Source: Dehalogenimonas sp. WBC-2 (lineage in GTDB: Bacteria > Chloroflexota > Dehalococcoidia > Dehalococcoidales > Dehalococcoidaceae). Taken from it: 64,000 bases of DNA. Below the pieces are notes generated by a model, which saw only the letters and a list, made by a program, of their open reading frames with translations, made no database searches and was not told the DNA's origin. The stretch lies in the NCBI GenBank assembly GCA_001005265.1, contig CP011392.1:124001-188000 (forward strand), in the 5' to 3' direction. A program made the position numbers and the translations under genes. Positions 51,368 to 59,726 of the stretch are shown piece after piece. The first letter of the stretch is position 1; every line of letters begins with the position of its first letter.

Positions 51368-53812
51368 ATGGTCATAGGTAAAATTCGCCCGATAAATATT
51401 GAGGTGGAGATGAAAAACTCCTACCTTGATTACGCTATGAGCGTTATTGTTTCCCGCGCCCTGCCCGATGTTCGGGACGGCCTGAAACCGGTGCACCGCC
51501 GCATCCTTTATTCCATGAATGAACTGGGGATGCATTACAATACGCCGTACAAGAAAAGCGCCCGCATCGTCGGCGATGTGCTCGGTAAATATCATCCCCA
51601 CGGCGACAGTTCTATCTACGACGCCATGGTGCGTATGGCCCAGAGCTTTTCCTTGCGTTATATGCTGGTGGACGGGCAGGGCAACTTCGGTTCGGTTGAC
51701 GCCGATCCCCCCGCCGCCATGCGTTACACAGAAGCGCGGCTGACGCGCCTGGCTAGTGAACTCCTGGTAGACCTGGACAAGGATACCGTGGATTTCATGC
51801 CCAATTTTGATGCTTCGCTCAAAGAGCCGACAGTGCTGCCGTCCCGGGTGCCCACCCTGCTGATGAACGGTTCCTCCGGTATCGCCGTGGGTATGGCCAC
51901 CAATATCCCGCCCCACAATCTTTCAGAATTATGTGATGCTATTGCTCTGCTGATAGATAACCCGGAATGCACCCTGGATGACCTGATGCATTTCGTCAAA
52001 GGTCCGGATTTCCCCACCGCCGGTATTATCCTCGGCCGTGACGGTATCCGCAGCGCCTTCGCCACCGGCCACGGTAAAGTGGTTATCCGCGCCCGCGCCC
52101 ATATCGCCGAAGCCAATGAGACCAGCGGCAAGCGCCAGATCATCATCACTGAACTTCCCTACCAGGTGAACAAGGCAGAGCTGGTCAAGCGTATCGCCAC
52201 CCTGTCACGTGAACGCAAGGTCACCGGTATCGCCGAGGTGCGTGATGAATCTGACCGCCAGGGCATGCGGGTCGTTCTTGACCTCAAGCGTGACGGCGAA
52301 CCGCAGCAGATACTGAACAACCTTTACAAACACACCAATCTGCAGACCAGTTTCTTCATCAACATGCTGGCGCTGGTGGACAACAGACCGGTGGTGCTTA
52401 ACCTCAAAGAGGCTCTCGGTCATTACATCGCTTTCCGCCAGGAAGTTATCAGCCGCCGCTCCCGTTTTGAGCTTAAAGCTGCCAAAGACCGGGCTCATAT
52501 CCTGGAAGGTCTCAAGATCGCCCTGGATAATCTGGATGCCATCATTAACCTCATCCGCCGCGCCGAAAACGCCGAGGCCGCCCGCCGTGAACTGATGAGC
52601 CGCTTCGCCCTGTCGCAACTCCAGGCGCAAGCCATCCTGGACCTGCAGCTCCGCCGTCTGGCCAGTCTGGAGCGCCAGAAGATACTGGATGAATACGCCG
52701 AGATTTTGAAACTGATCTCCTACCTTGAAGATCTATTGGCCAATCCGCGCAAAATACTGCTGCTGGTCAAGAGCGATATCGCAGAAATCAAAGCCAAATA
52801 CGGTGATGCCCGCCGCACTGAGATACAGGCTCAGGGCGTCATTGAGTTCCGTGAGGAAGACCTCATTCCGCATCAGAGTATGGTAGTGACCTTAACTGAA
52901 CGCGGCTTCATCAAGCGGGTGCCCACTGAGGTTTACCGCCTGCAGCACCGCGCCGGACGCGGCAAGAGCATCATTAAAACCCGTGAGGAAGACGCGGTGC
53001 GCTTCATGATGGTGGCCGACACCCATGACAGCGTGCTGCTGTTCACCAATCGCGGCAAGATATTCTCTATCCGCTGTCATGAGATTCCGTGTGATCTGCT
53101 ACGTACCGCCAAGGGCATCGCCATTATCAATCTGGTGCCGCTGGCGGAGAATGAAAAGATCACCGCCATGCTGGCGCTTTCAGAGTTCAAAGATGATATT
53201 TCACTCATCATGGCCACTGCCAGCGGTGAGGTCAAACGCACCCTGGTGACTGATTTCGCCGCGGTGCGCTCCAGCGGCCTGATCGCCATGGACCTGCCCA
53301 AAAGTGATGAACTCATCGGCGCAGTACTTTCTAAAGACGAGGATAATATCATCCTCATCACCCATAGCGGCCAATCCATTCATTTCCCGGTGGCAGACCT
53401 GCGGACTTCACAGCGCGCCTCCGGCGGCGTCCGCGGTGTCACCCTGGAGATGGATGACGCCGTCGTCGGCCTGGACGTTATGCGGGAGAACAACTTTGTA
53501 CTGGTGGTTACCGAGCACGGTTACGGCAAGCTGACCCCGGTGGAGGAATATCCCCTTCAGCACCGCGCCGGCTCCGGCGTTCTAACCTTCAAAGTGGTGG
53601 ATAAAACCGGCAAGGTAGTGGCCGGACGTGTTGTTGACCGGGAGCACCAGGTGATGATCGCCACCGCTGAAGGCGTGGTCATCCGCACTCCCGTCGGCAC
53701 TGAGGATGAAGAAAAAGGCATCATCGTTATGGGCCGCAGCACCCAGGGGGTTATCGTCATCCGTCCTGATGAAAATGACCGGGTTGTCACCTTCGCTACT
53801 ATGATTGAATAA
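51368..53812 (+). CDS. gyrA: DNA gyrase subunit A
   Basis: 814 residues. Breakage-reunion domain with the catalytic tyrosine in [10 protein letters not shown] (Tyr about 119) and the quinolone-determining region around [17 protein letters not shown], followed by the six-bladed DNA-wrapping C-terminal domain including the gyrase box [14 protein letters not shown] 7 bp upstream of ATG. Subunit B is not in the window. Confidence 0.96.
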   Translation: MVIGKIRPINIEVEMKNSYLDYAMSVIVSRALPDVRDGLKPVHRRILYSMNELGMHYNTPYKKSARIVGDVLGKYHPHGDSSIYDAMVRMAQSFSLRYMLVDGQGNFGSVDADPPAAMRYTEARLTRLASELLVDLDKDTVDFMPNFDASLKEPTVLPSRVPTLLMNGSSGIAVGMATNIPPHNLSELCDAIALLIDNPECTLDDLMHFVKGPDFPTAGIILGRDGIRSAFATGHGKVVIRARAHIAEANETSGKRQIIITELPYQVNKAELVKRIATLSRERKVTGIAEVRDESDRQGMRVVLDLKRDGEPQQILNNLYKHTNLQTSFFINMLALVDNRPVVLNLKEALGHYIAFRQEVISRRSRFELKAAKDRAHILEGLKIALDNLDAIINLIRRAENAEAARRELMSRFALSQLQAQAILDLQLRRLASLERQKILDEYAEILKLISYLEDLLANPRKILLLVKSDIAEIKAKYGDARRTEIQAQGVIEFREEDLIPHQSMVVTLTERGFIKRVPTEVYRLQHRAGRGKSIIKTREEDAVRFMMVADTHDSVLLFTNRGKIFSIRCHEIPCDLLRTAKGIAIINLVPLAENEKITAMLALSEFKDDISLIMATASGEVKRTLVTDFAAVRSSGLIAMDLPKSDELIGAVLSKDEDNIILITHSGQSIHFPVADLRTSQRASGGVRGVTLEMDDAVVGLDVMRENNFVLVVTEHGYGKLTPVEEYPLQHRAGSGVLTFKVVDKTGKVVAGRVVDREHQVMIATAEGVVIRTPVGTEDEEKGIIVMGRSTQGVIVIRPDENDRVVTFATMIE

Positions 53813-53840
53813 AAAACTGTCTTTAACACCGCTGCGCCTA

Positions 53841-53888
53841 TTGACAGGCGTGGCCGTGTGAGGTAAAGTATGCAGAGAACAATTGTTC
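53841..53888 (+). promoter_or_regulatory. lexA promoter with SOS box
   Basis: TTGACA (53841-53846), 17-bp spacer, TAAAGT (53864-53869). Immediately downstream at the expected start of transcription is GAAC-AATT-GTTC (53877-53888), a perfect 12-bp palindrome that fits the GAAC-N4-GTTC LexA box of Gram-positive bacteria rather than the CTGT-N8-ACAG proteobacterial form. Confidence 0.85.
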
Positions 53889-53903
53889 AGATAGAGGAAA
53901 GAA

Positions 53904-54557
53904 ATGGCTAGAACAGCACGAAAAACCCTTTCAGATCGTCAGCTTAGCATGCTGGAGTTCATCCGGGGCTATTTTAAGGAATACGGTTTTCCGCCCAGCA
54001 TCCGTGACATCGTCGCCGGTTCCAATATAAGTTCCACCTCGGTGGCAGACTACAACCTGAAACATCTGGAGCGCGCCGGTTACATCCGCCGCCACCGTGA
54101 TATCTCCCGCGGTATTGAGCTGTTAGACGACGCCGAAGGCCGCGCCCGGCCGATGGTGCCCATGCTCGGTCAGATCGCCGCCGGCAGACCTATTCCCGTG
54201 CCTGATGTGGATAGCTGGGATCCGGCCATGTCCGCCGATAACGTAGAAGTGCCCGAATTTATCACCGGACATCGCAAGAACGTTTTTGCCCTCAAGGTCA
54301 GAGGTAATTCCATGGTGGATGCCCTGGTCAACGATGGCGATACCGTTATTTTTGAGGCTGCCCAAGATGTTGAAAACGGTGAGATGGCTGCGGTGTGGCT
54401 GAAGAATGACAAAGAAACCACCCTCAAAAGGGTCTTTAAAGAGAACAGTAAAGTGCGTCTGCAACCGGCCAATGTCCTTATGGCGCCTATCTGGGTTGAT
54501 GCCAAACATGTCATGATCCAGGGCAGGGTCATCGGCGTCATCAGGAAAGTGGCTTAA
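53904..54557 (+). CDS. lexA: LexA repressor
   Basis: 217 residues. N-terminal winged helix (SDRQLSMLEFIRGYFKEYG; recognition helix SSTSVADYNLKHLERAGYI), autocleavage Ala-Gly in IAAGRP (about residues 90-95), catalytic Ser in GNSMVDAL and Lys in TTLKRVF. Represses SOS genes, and is self-regulated by the box in its own promoter. Confidence 0.95.
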   Translation: MARTARKTLSDRQLSMLEFIRGYFKEYGFPPSIRDIVAGSNISSTSVADYNLKHLERAGYIRRHRDISRGIELLDDAEGRARPMVPMLGQIAAGRPIPVPDVDSWDPAMSADNVEVPEFITGHRKNVFALKVRGNSMVDALVNDGDTVIFEAAQDVENGEMAAVWLKNDKETTLKRVFKENSKVRLQPANVLMAPIWVDAKHVMIQGRVIGVIRKVA

Positions 54558-54572
54558 TCCGCCGCCACTGAT

Positions 54573-55154
54573 ATGTCTTCAGATTCATCAGATATATTTG
54601 CCGGTGAGTTCAAGGAAGTTGGCAAGTGCCTCTTCGCCGGCAGCCTGGTCTCGTCGCATAGCGGCAACCTTTCGGTTCGTCTGGATGATGGCCGCATGAT
54701 GATCACCCGCCGCGGCAGCCAGCTTGGCGCCCTGCGGGATCAGGATCTCATCGTCACCGGCATTAGTTATGATGATGACCATACCGCTTTAGCCTCGGTA
54801 GAACTGCCGGTGCACCGTGCCATCCTGCAAAAGACCGGCGCTGGCGCCGTGGTTCACGCCCATCCCCCCCACGCCATCGCCCTGTCCATGACAGAGACCG
54901 AGATCATTTCGGAGCAGGCGGAGCTTTATGAACTGGGCACCGTGCCGGTACTTGGTTGGAATCAGGACGTGCGTCCCGGCCGCCTGGGTGATGTCATCGC
55001 CGATGGTTTGAAAGAACGCAATATCGTGCTGGTTTACGGCCACGGCACCTTCGCCGTTGGCAAAGACCTGGAAGAAGCTTACAAGTACACCGCCGGTCTG
55101 GAAGAAGCCTGCCAGGTGATCTGGCTGGTCAAGACGCTGCGTAAAGCCAAGTAA
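54573..55154 (+). CDS. Class II aldolase/adducin family protein
   Basis: 193 residues. Zinc-binding histidines in VVHAHPPHAIAL (about residues 92-103) and GHGTFAVG (about 155), and the N-terminal SHSGNLSVRL phosphate loop. Could be L-fuculose-phosphate aldolase, ribulose-phosphate epimerase-like or methylthioribulose-phosphate dehydratase; sequence alone does not decide. Starts 15 bp after lexA. Confidence 0.85.
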   Translation: MSSDSSDIFAGEFKEVGKCLFAGSLVSSHSGNLSVRLDDGRMMITRRGSQLGALRDQDLIVTGISYDDDHTALASVELPVHRAILQKTGAGAVVHAHPPHAIALSMTETEIISEQAELYELGTVPVLGWNQDVRPGRLGDVIADGLKERNIVLVYGHGTFAVGKDLEEAYKYTAGLEEACQVIWLVKTLRKAK

Positions 55155-55176
55155 TAAAACTCGGGTTCGCCCGGCG

Positions 55177-55848
55177 CTAGTCCTTTTTTCGTCTGGTAGT
55201 CATGCCCGGAACTTTATGGTACGTTCCATTCTTCGGTTTTATCTCATCCAGCCCGAGTGCAGCCCAGCCGCGTTGGCGGTAATCAACGATAGCCGTCGGC
55301 AGATACTTTATGATGATGACCGCCACCACCGCTGCTGCCGCCGCCATTGCCATTTCAGACCCGGTACGCAGTTGGACGATAGCTGGCAGAGATAACAGCC
55401 CCACCGCATTGGCCAGCACCAGGTTGCGCCGTATCCACCATACCAACAGGATGATAATAATAAAGATGACCGGCACCACAGGGAAATTATAACTTAACGA
55501 TGCCGCCACAATAGCGCCCAAGGCCGTCGCCATGCCCTTGCCGCCCTTGAAACGCAGCCATACCATCCAGTTATGCCCCACCACCGCCATGATTCCCGCA
55601 CCCAGGACATAGGGCACATCGGCATCAAGTAAAAACTTTGCCACAAAGATGGCCGCCGCGCCCTTGGCGATGTCAAGGTAAGCCACCGCCAACCCCGGCC
55701 CCAGCCCAACCCGCCGGATGGTATTGAGCGTGCCGATATTGCCCCCCTCCAGCGCCTCCGCCTTGCCGGTATAGTAGCGGGCAATAAGGTAAGCAGTCGG
55801 TATACTCCCCAGCAGGTATCCTAGAATTAGGGCTATAAGATTCATCAT
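55177..55848 (-). CDS. plsY: Glycerol-3-phosphate acyltransferase PlsY
   Basis: 223 residues. Integral membrane enzyme that uses acyl-phosphate to make lysophosphatidate. Signatures GSIPTAYLIAR (residues 14-24), EGGNIGTLNTIRRVG and FKGGKGMATALG. A basic C-terminal tail extends beyond the usual end by about 20 residues. Confidence 0.93.
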   Translation of the reverse strand: MMNLIALILGYLLGSIPTAYLIARYYTGKAEALEGGNIGTLNTIRRVGLGPGLAVAYLDIAKGAAAIFVAKFLLDADVPYVLGAGIMAVVGHNWMVWLRFKGGKGMATALGAIVAASLSYNFPVVPVIFIIIILLVWWIRRNLVLANAVGLLSLPAIVQLRTGSEMAMAAAAAVVAVIIIKYLPTAIVDYRQRGWAALGLDEIKPKNGTYHKVPGMTTRRKKD

Positions 55849-55856
55849 ATCGTTAA

Positions 55857-56090
55857 ACTGTCATTGCGAGGAGCGTAGCGAGCCTGTCCTGAGCGAAGTC
55901 GAAGGATGGCAATCTCACAGCTTGTCTGTCACTCTCCCGTTCATCGTGGGGCTGACCCCCTTTGTCATTCTACGCCAAAACGGAGAACCCACTAATTAAC
56001 GTTCGCCCTGAGCTTGTCGAAGGGTCTTCCTCTTCCCGTAGCCCTGCCTGCCTCGAGTAAGTACTCGGGGGAGCCTGCCAAAGGGTCTAC
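55857..56090. repeat. Cluster of short intergenic repeat elements
   Basis: Contains TCATTGCGAGGAGCGTAGCG and variants of CCTGAGC(G/T)...GTCGAAGG (near 55890, 56010 and 56070), the kind of dispersed palindromic element found repeatedly between genes of Dehalococcoidia. No gene seen. Confidence 0.6.
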
Positions 56091-56094
56091 TTCT

Positions 56095-57006
56095 TTAAAA
56101 AACCGGCGTGCACCACTTATCGTACTTCGGCAGATTGCCCTTGATGGTCTCAAAATAAAGGTCTTTGAGCTTGGCGGTGATCGGCCCCACCCCGCCGTTG
56201 CCCAGCTTGCGCCTGTCAATCTCGCACACCGGGGTCAGGTGCGCCGCCGTACCGGTCAGGAAGCACTCGTCAGCGGTATAAAGTTCATACCGGTCAACCA
56301 GCCTCTCTTCAACTTCAAGCCCCAGTTCGTTCTTGGCCAGGGTGATCACCGTATCGCGGGTGATGCCGTTCAAAATGCTGGAATAGGTCGCTGGCGTCAC
56401 CAGTTTGCCGTTTTCAATCAGGAAGATATTCTCGCCGGAACCCTCGGCCACATGGCCGTCAGGTGCCAGCATGATGCCCTCGTCAAAACCGTTCTCAATA
56501 GCTTCGGTCTTGGTCAGGGCGTTATTGATATAGAGTCCTGTCGCTTTGACGCTGGGCGGGAAGACGTTGTCGTCCGGGCGTCTCCAGCTGGATACCGCCA
56601 GGCGGCAGGTGTCGGTATCCAGGTAGCGCCCCCACGGTATGGCAAAGACCAGAAAATCACTCTTCAGGTCATGCAGGCGCACTCCCAGGACTTCACTTGA
56701 TTTATAGGCCAGCGGGCGGATATAGGTATCTTCTTTAAAGCCGCTCTTTTTTGTAACCTCCACGGTGATACGCCCCAGTTCCTCAGCGGTATGGGGAATA
56801 TCCAGCTTTAGCACTTTGCAGCCGTTCTTCATCCGTTCCATGTGCTCTTTCAGCCGGAAGATATACACCTGCTCATGCTCCGCGTTCCAGTTGCCGCGGA
56901 TTCCCTCAAATAGCCCTGTGCCGTAGTGCAGGGCGTGGGTCATTACGCTGATCTTGGCATTCTCAAGCGGGATGATTTCACCCTTGAAGTAGCAATATGA
57001 CGGCAT
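56095..57006 (-). CDS. ilvE: Branched-chain amino acid aminotransferase
   Basis: 303 residues, fold type IV PLP enzyme; last step of valine, leucine and isoleucine synthesis. RPLAYKSSEVLGV, TGLYINNALTKTEA (PLP-lysine segment) and EGSGENIFLIENG are the family motifs. The 5' end and upstream region (about 56930-57070) are duplicated almost perfectly at 59495-59645. Confidence 0.95.
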   Translation of the reverse strand: MPSYCYFKGEIIPLENAKISVMTHALHYGTGLFEGIRGNWNAEHEQVYIFRLKEHMERMKNGCKVLKLDIPHTAEELGRITVEVTKKSGFKEDTYIRPLAYKSSEVLGVRLHDLKSDFLVFAIPWGRYLDTDTCRLAVSSWRRPDDNVFPPSVKATGLYINNALTKTEAIENGFDEGIMLAPDGHVAEGSGENIFLIENGKLVTPATYSSILNGITRDTVITLAKNELGLEVEERLVDRYELYTADECFLTGTAAHLTPVCEIDRRKLGNGGVGPITAKLKDLYFETIKGNLPKYDKWCTPVF

Positions 57007-57213
57007 AGCGGCTCTCCTTTTACGGTTATGTAGCTATGGATTATAGCCCTTCCAAGTGGTGAGCGACAAGTTAACAAGATTTACTTGATTTACCTTTTGT
57101 TAACTGAGTACTCGACGATTATTGAACAATCATCGGAATATACGTGGTAAACAAATTCCTCGGCAGTAAGCCGTCGCAACTTTATTAAGAACCTCGCTTT
57201 GGAGTTCTAATAC

Positions 57214-57245
57214 AAAGAGGGGGAGCCGTGCGGCTCCCCCTCTTT
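57214..57245 (-). terminator. Terminator of rdhA
   Basis: Perfect 15-bp inverted repeat AAAGAGGGGGAGCCG (57214-57228) / CGGCTCCCCCTCTTT (57231-57245), 20 bp downstream of the rdhA stop. Confidence 0.85.
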
Positions 57246-57265
57246 CTGACTGCAATTTAAGGATT

Positions 57266-58771
57266 CTACTTCTTATAACCGCCGTTGAATGACATGACTG
57301 TTGAATCATACCCAAGAGTCGGCAGATCCATATCCCACCATTTGTCGGAATCTTTGAGTCCGTAGCCAAATGGTTTGGCCATACTCCAGAACAGTCCATT
57401 GAATAAAGGTGTCGTAGCCAGGGTGGCTCTAATCACCTGGTGAGCCATGGCTCCGGAGTTCACATGGAAGGTACAGACGGGACGGCAGATCCTGCAGCCG
57501 TAAACGTTGCGATACATGACGCAGCAGTGTTGATCCGTCCAAAAGAGCTTTTTACCTGGATTGTTAAAGGTGTTGGGTTGCGGTCGGCCGAAGTTCGGTA
57601 CATCCCACGTCGGTTCTGAATCTTGTGAGATGGAGCCGGAAGGACAGGCATCGGCGCATTTGTGGCATGTATGGCAGAAGCGGAAGATACCGGCATCAAT
57701 CGGCCTGTCGGGAGCCAGCGGCATATCGGTAATTAGTGTCCAATATCCCATATTGGCACCGTATTCTGGATCGATGGCGGCATCGCTATGGCGGGCCATC
57801 TCAGCGATACCACCCATAACGGCACTGGATTCAGAAGGGACAAGCTGTCGGCCGCTCTCATCAGTACCGTAACCTATGTAGCCCAACCCGCGTAGAAAAT
57901 CCTGCAGGCATAATTTTACGGTATTGTAGTTGCGATATCGGCTTGTGTTCGCGGCAGATGCAATGCTGGAAGGCGCATCCGCCATGGCGGTTCGCCATGC
58001 GTCCTTATCCTGCGGAACCATAACGCTGACCTTCCAAAGTTCCTTATTCGGAATGTGGATGACCTTGCCATCATCATATCCGGGGTCTATATCTTCCATG
58101 ACCACCTGACGGCAATCCGTGAGAGGAGGGGGCCAGCTGTCGATGAACTTATCATTGCTGGCATTGCCCCGGAAGTACGTATAAACCAACTTCCGGGCAT
58201 CAGCGCTGGCAGTACCAAGTTCACTGATACCAATTCTGGCCGCTCCGAAGAAACTCGCAGCTGACCTCAGTATGCGGGTGTTTTCTTCCGGAGTGCCGGA
58301 CCACATCGGTAAGCCCACTTCCTCTGGGGTTTTAGCTGTTTTTTTCCCGGTAAAAGTTGATTCGGTGCCATAATCACCGTGGATGTTGGAGTTGGAGCCA
58401 GATGATAATGCAATATCCCTGAGGGTGCTGCCTTTTTGGCCAAGGTTCTTGTTCGCAACTTCGGTAGCTTTTGCCCTCATCGCCAACCAGGCGTCCTTGC
58501 CGACGTATTGGACGTTAACCCATGGTACCTGGGTCTGCATGCGGCAGTCATAGCGTTTCATCGCGGTCCAGTCAATCTCGACCGTCGGATGTTCCAATTC
58601 CAGTTTCTTGATCCACCATGGCCGTTTTACTTCGGCTGAATCGTCGGACATCATGTTATCCAGGTCAGTGAAAGCTGGAGCGGCCAACGCTGCTGCGCCG
58701 ACCCCTGCTCCGGCAATCCCTAAGTTTTTCATGAAATCTCTGCGTGATATTGTACTGTGAAATAATGCCAC
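57266..58771 (-). CDS. rdhA: Reductive dehalogenase catalytic subunit, no adjacent anchor gene
   Basis: 501 residues from GTG 58771, chosen because AGAGG lies 8 bp upstream and the protein then begins MALFHSTISRRDFMK, the usual RdhA Tat start; an in-frame GTG at 58816 adds 15 residues. Tat signal (about 1-35), N-terminal RPWWIKKLELEHPTVEIDW segment, corrinoid-binding core and two iron-sulfur motifs at about 385-460: CHTCHKCADACP and CCVMYRNVYGCRICRPVC. Uses cobamide and two 4Fe-4S clusters to reduce organohalides outside the membrane. No rdhB-like membrane anchor gene is present within 2 kb either side. Substrate unknown. Confidence 0.94.
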   Translation of the reverse strand: MALFHSTISRRDFMKNLGIAGAGVGAAALAAPAFTDLDNMMSDDSAEVKRPWWIKKLELEHPTVEIDWTAMKRYDCRMQTQVPWVNVQYVGKDAWLAMRAKATEVANKNLGQKGSTLRDIALSSGSNSNIHGDYGTESTFTGKKTAKTPEEVGLPMWSGTPEENTRILRSAASFFGAARIGISELGTASADARKLVYTYFRGNASNDKFIDSWPPPLTDCRQVVMEDIDPGYDDGKVIHIPNKELWKVSVMVPQDKDAWRTAMADAPSSIASAANTSRYRNYNTVKLCLQDFLRGLGYIGYGTDESGRQLVPSESSAVMGGIAEMARHSDAAIDPEYGANMGYWTLITDMPLAPDRPIDAGIFRFCHTCHKCADACPSGSISQDSEPTWDVPNFGRPQPNTFNNPGKKLFWTDQHCCVMYRNVYGCRICRPVCTFHVNSGAMAHQVIRATLATTPLFNGLFWSMAKPFGYGLKDSDKWWDMDLPTLGYDSTVMSFNGGYKK

Positions 58772-59197
58772 GTTTGTAACCTCTTTCTGTTGTTGTTTTC
58801 TTTCTGGGTACTTCACGGTCTACTCCCGCCGCCATCCGGTCTCTCCCGAATGCCAGATAGGATTTCAAACCTCCTTATTCCGGAAACTTGATAAAAGCTT
58901 CCCTCTATTGCCTAAATTATGGATGGTAAACCATGGTTTGACTTGATAAGCACGTACCATGGAAGATTATCTTTAGCAATATCCATAGGGCGCAATATAC
59001 TAACTTAAGTATATTTATACATCGTACCTTAGGATTAGTACTCATGCTGATTTATTTTTATTAATCTGTTATTGAGCACGGTGATTAACGAAAATAAATA
59101 CCAGTTACGAAATTCTCATTACCATAAGGGTTATTTTATCTAACTGATATTGAAAATAAGGCAAGATAAAACGGCTAATCTACCTAATTCGTTATTG
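58772..59197. promoter_or_regulatory. rdhA upstream region with inverted repeats and shared motif (copy 2)
   Basis: AT-rich leader of rdhA (read on the minus strand). CCATGGT (58931-58937) and ACCATGG (58956-58962) form an inverted repeat with 18-bp spacing. AATATACT (58994-59001) / AGTATATT (59008-59015) is a second. Directly beside it (59016-59041) is the motif TATACATCGTAC-CTTAGGATTAGTAC, also present upstream of the rdhA remnant at 32063. These are candidate operators for an rdh regulator that is not in this window. Confidence 0.55.
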
Positions 59198-59397
59198 TTT
59201 CTTGATGTGGTGCAAGGGTGGGCGGGGTGATTACAAACCATATAAAAGACCACTAGTAGGAATTATCACTTGTTTAGACGTATTGCAAACCTGGTAATTC
59301 AATGCCTCTAGCCTGATACTCAGTTTAGCTTGATCGCAAGATACCGTCCTTTGGATGGGCTCTCATTGTTGACTTAACCGGGAATTCATCCAAAAAA

Positions 59398-59423
59398 GAG
59401 AGGGAGCTTACAAGCTCCCTCTC
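59398..59423 (-). terminator. Duplicated copy of the hsp20 terminator
   Basis: GAGAGGGAGCTT / AAGCTCCCTCTC inverted repeat corresponding to the hairpin at 63401-63428. Confidence 0.7.
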
Positions 59424-59446
59424 CCTGTGAACAATAACTGATTTAT

Positions 59447-59575
59447 TTAGATTCCATGGCCTTGACCTGCTTCCGCCTCTTTTCCTGTGCCGTAGTGCAG
59501 GGCGTGGGTCATTACGCTGATCTTGGCATTCTCAAGCGGGATGATTTCACCCTTAAAGTAGCAATAAGACGGCAT
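59447..59575 (-). pseudogene. ilvE::hsp20 chimeric ORF (42 codons)
   Basis: Starts with the intact ilvE ATG, ribosome-binding region and first 30 codons (MPSYCYFKGEII...HYGTG), then reads 12 codons of hsp20 out of its native frame (KEAEAGQGHGI) to a stop. Retains the ilvE promoter region, so it may still be transcribed. Best viewed as a recombination scar. Confidence 0.75.
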
Positions 59576-59691
59576 AGCGGCTCTCCTTTTACGGTTGTGT
59601 AGCTATGGATTATAGACCGACCGAGGGGTGGGGGACAAGTAACAAAAACGTCTAATGCTGAAAAATATTTTGGCTTAACGCCTCAAAGCCC

Positions 59692-59720
59692 TTGACATAT
59701 GTGTCATAAAATCGTATTAT
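59692..59720 (+). promoter_or_regulatory. Consensus promoter with operator-like repeat; likely leaderless transcript
   Basis: TTGACA (59692-59697), 17-bp spacer, TATTAT (59715-59720). The ATG of the AAA gene begins 7 bp after the -10, about where transcription should start, and there is no Shine-Dalgarno. TGACA-TATG-TGTCA across the -35 is an inverted repeat that a repressor could use. Confidence 0.7.
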
Positions 59721-59726
59721 TGCGCC

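Larger units (their letters stand above)
59198..59645. repeat. Chimeric duplicated segment: hsp20 3' flank and end joined to ilvE 5' end and promoter
   Basis: From about 59198 to 59487 the sequence matches the hsp20 3' region at about 63325-63515 (TTTCTTGATGTG, TCTCATTGTT, the GAGAGGGAGC terminator, then the last hsp20 codons) with many substitutions and a 24-bp deletion between CCTTG repeats. From about 59487 to 59645 it matches the ilvE 5' end and upstream region at 56930-57070 almost base for base. The joint is in TGTGCCGT, a sequence common to both parents. Confidence 0.8.

Noticed and set aside
51362-51916. 184-codon antisense frame over the gyrA 5' part
   Set aside because: Mirror of GC-rich gyrA codons; gyrA itself is unambiguous.
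58665-58868. 67-codon TTG ORF overlapping the rdhA 5' end, with a good ribosome site
   Set aside because: Most of it is the rdhA signal-peptide region in another frame and the product is Arg-rich; kept only as a possible leader effect, not as a gene.
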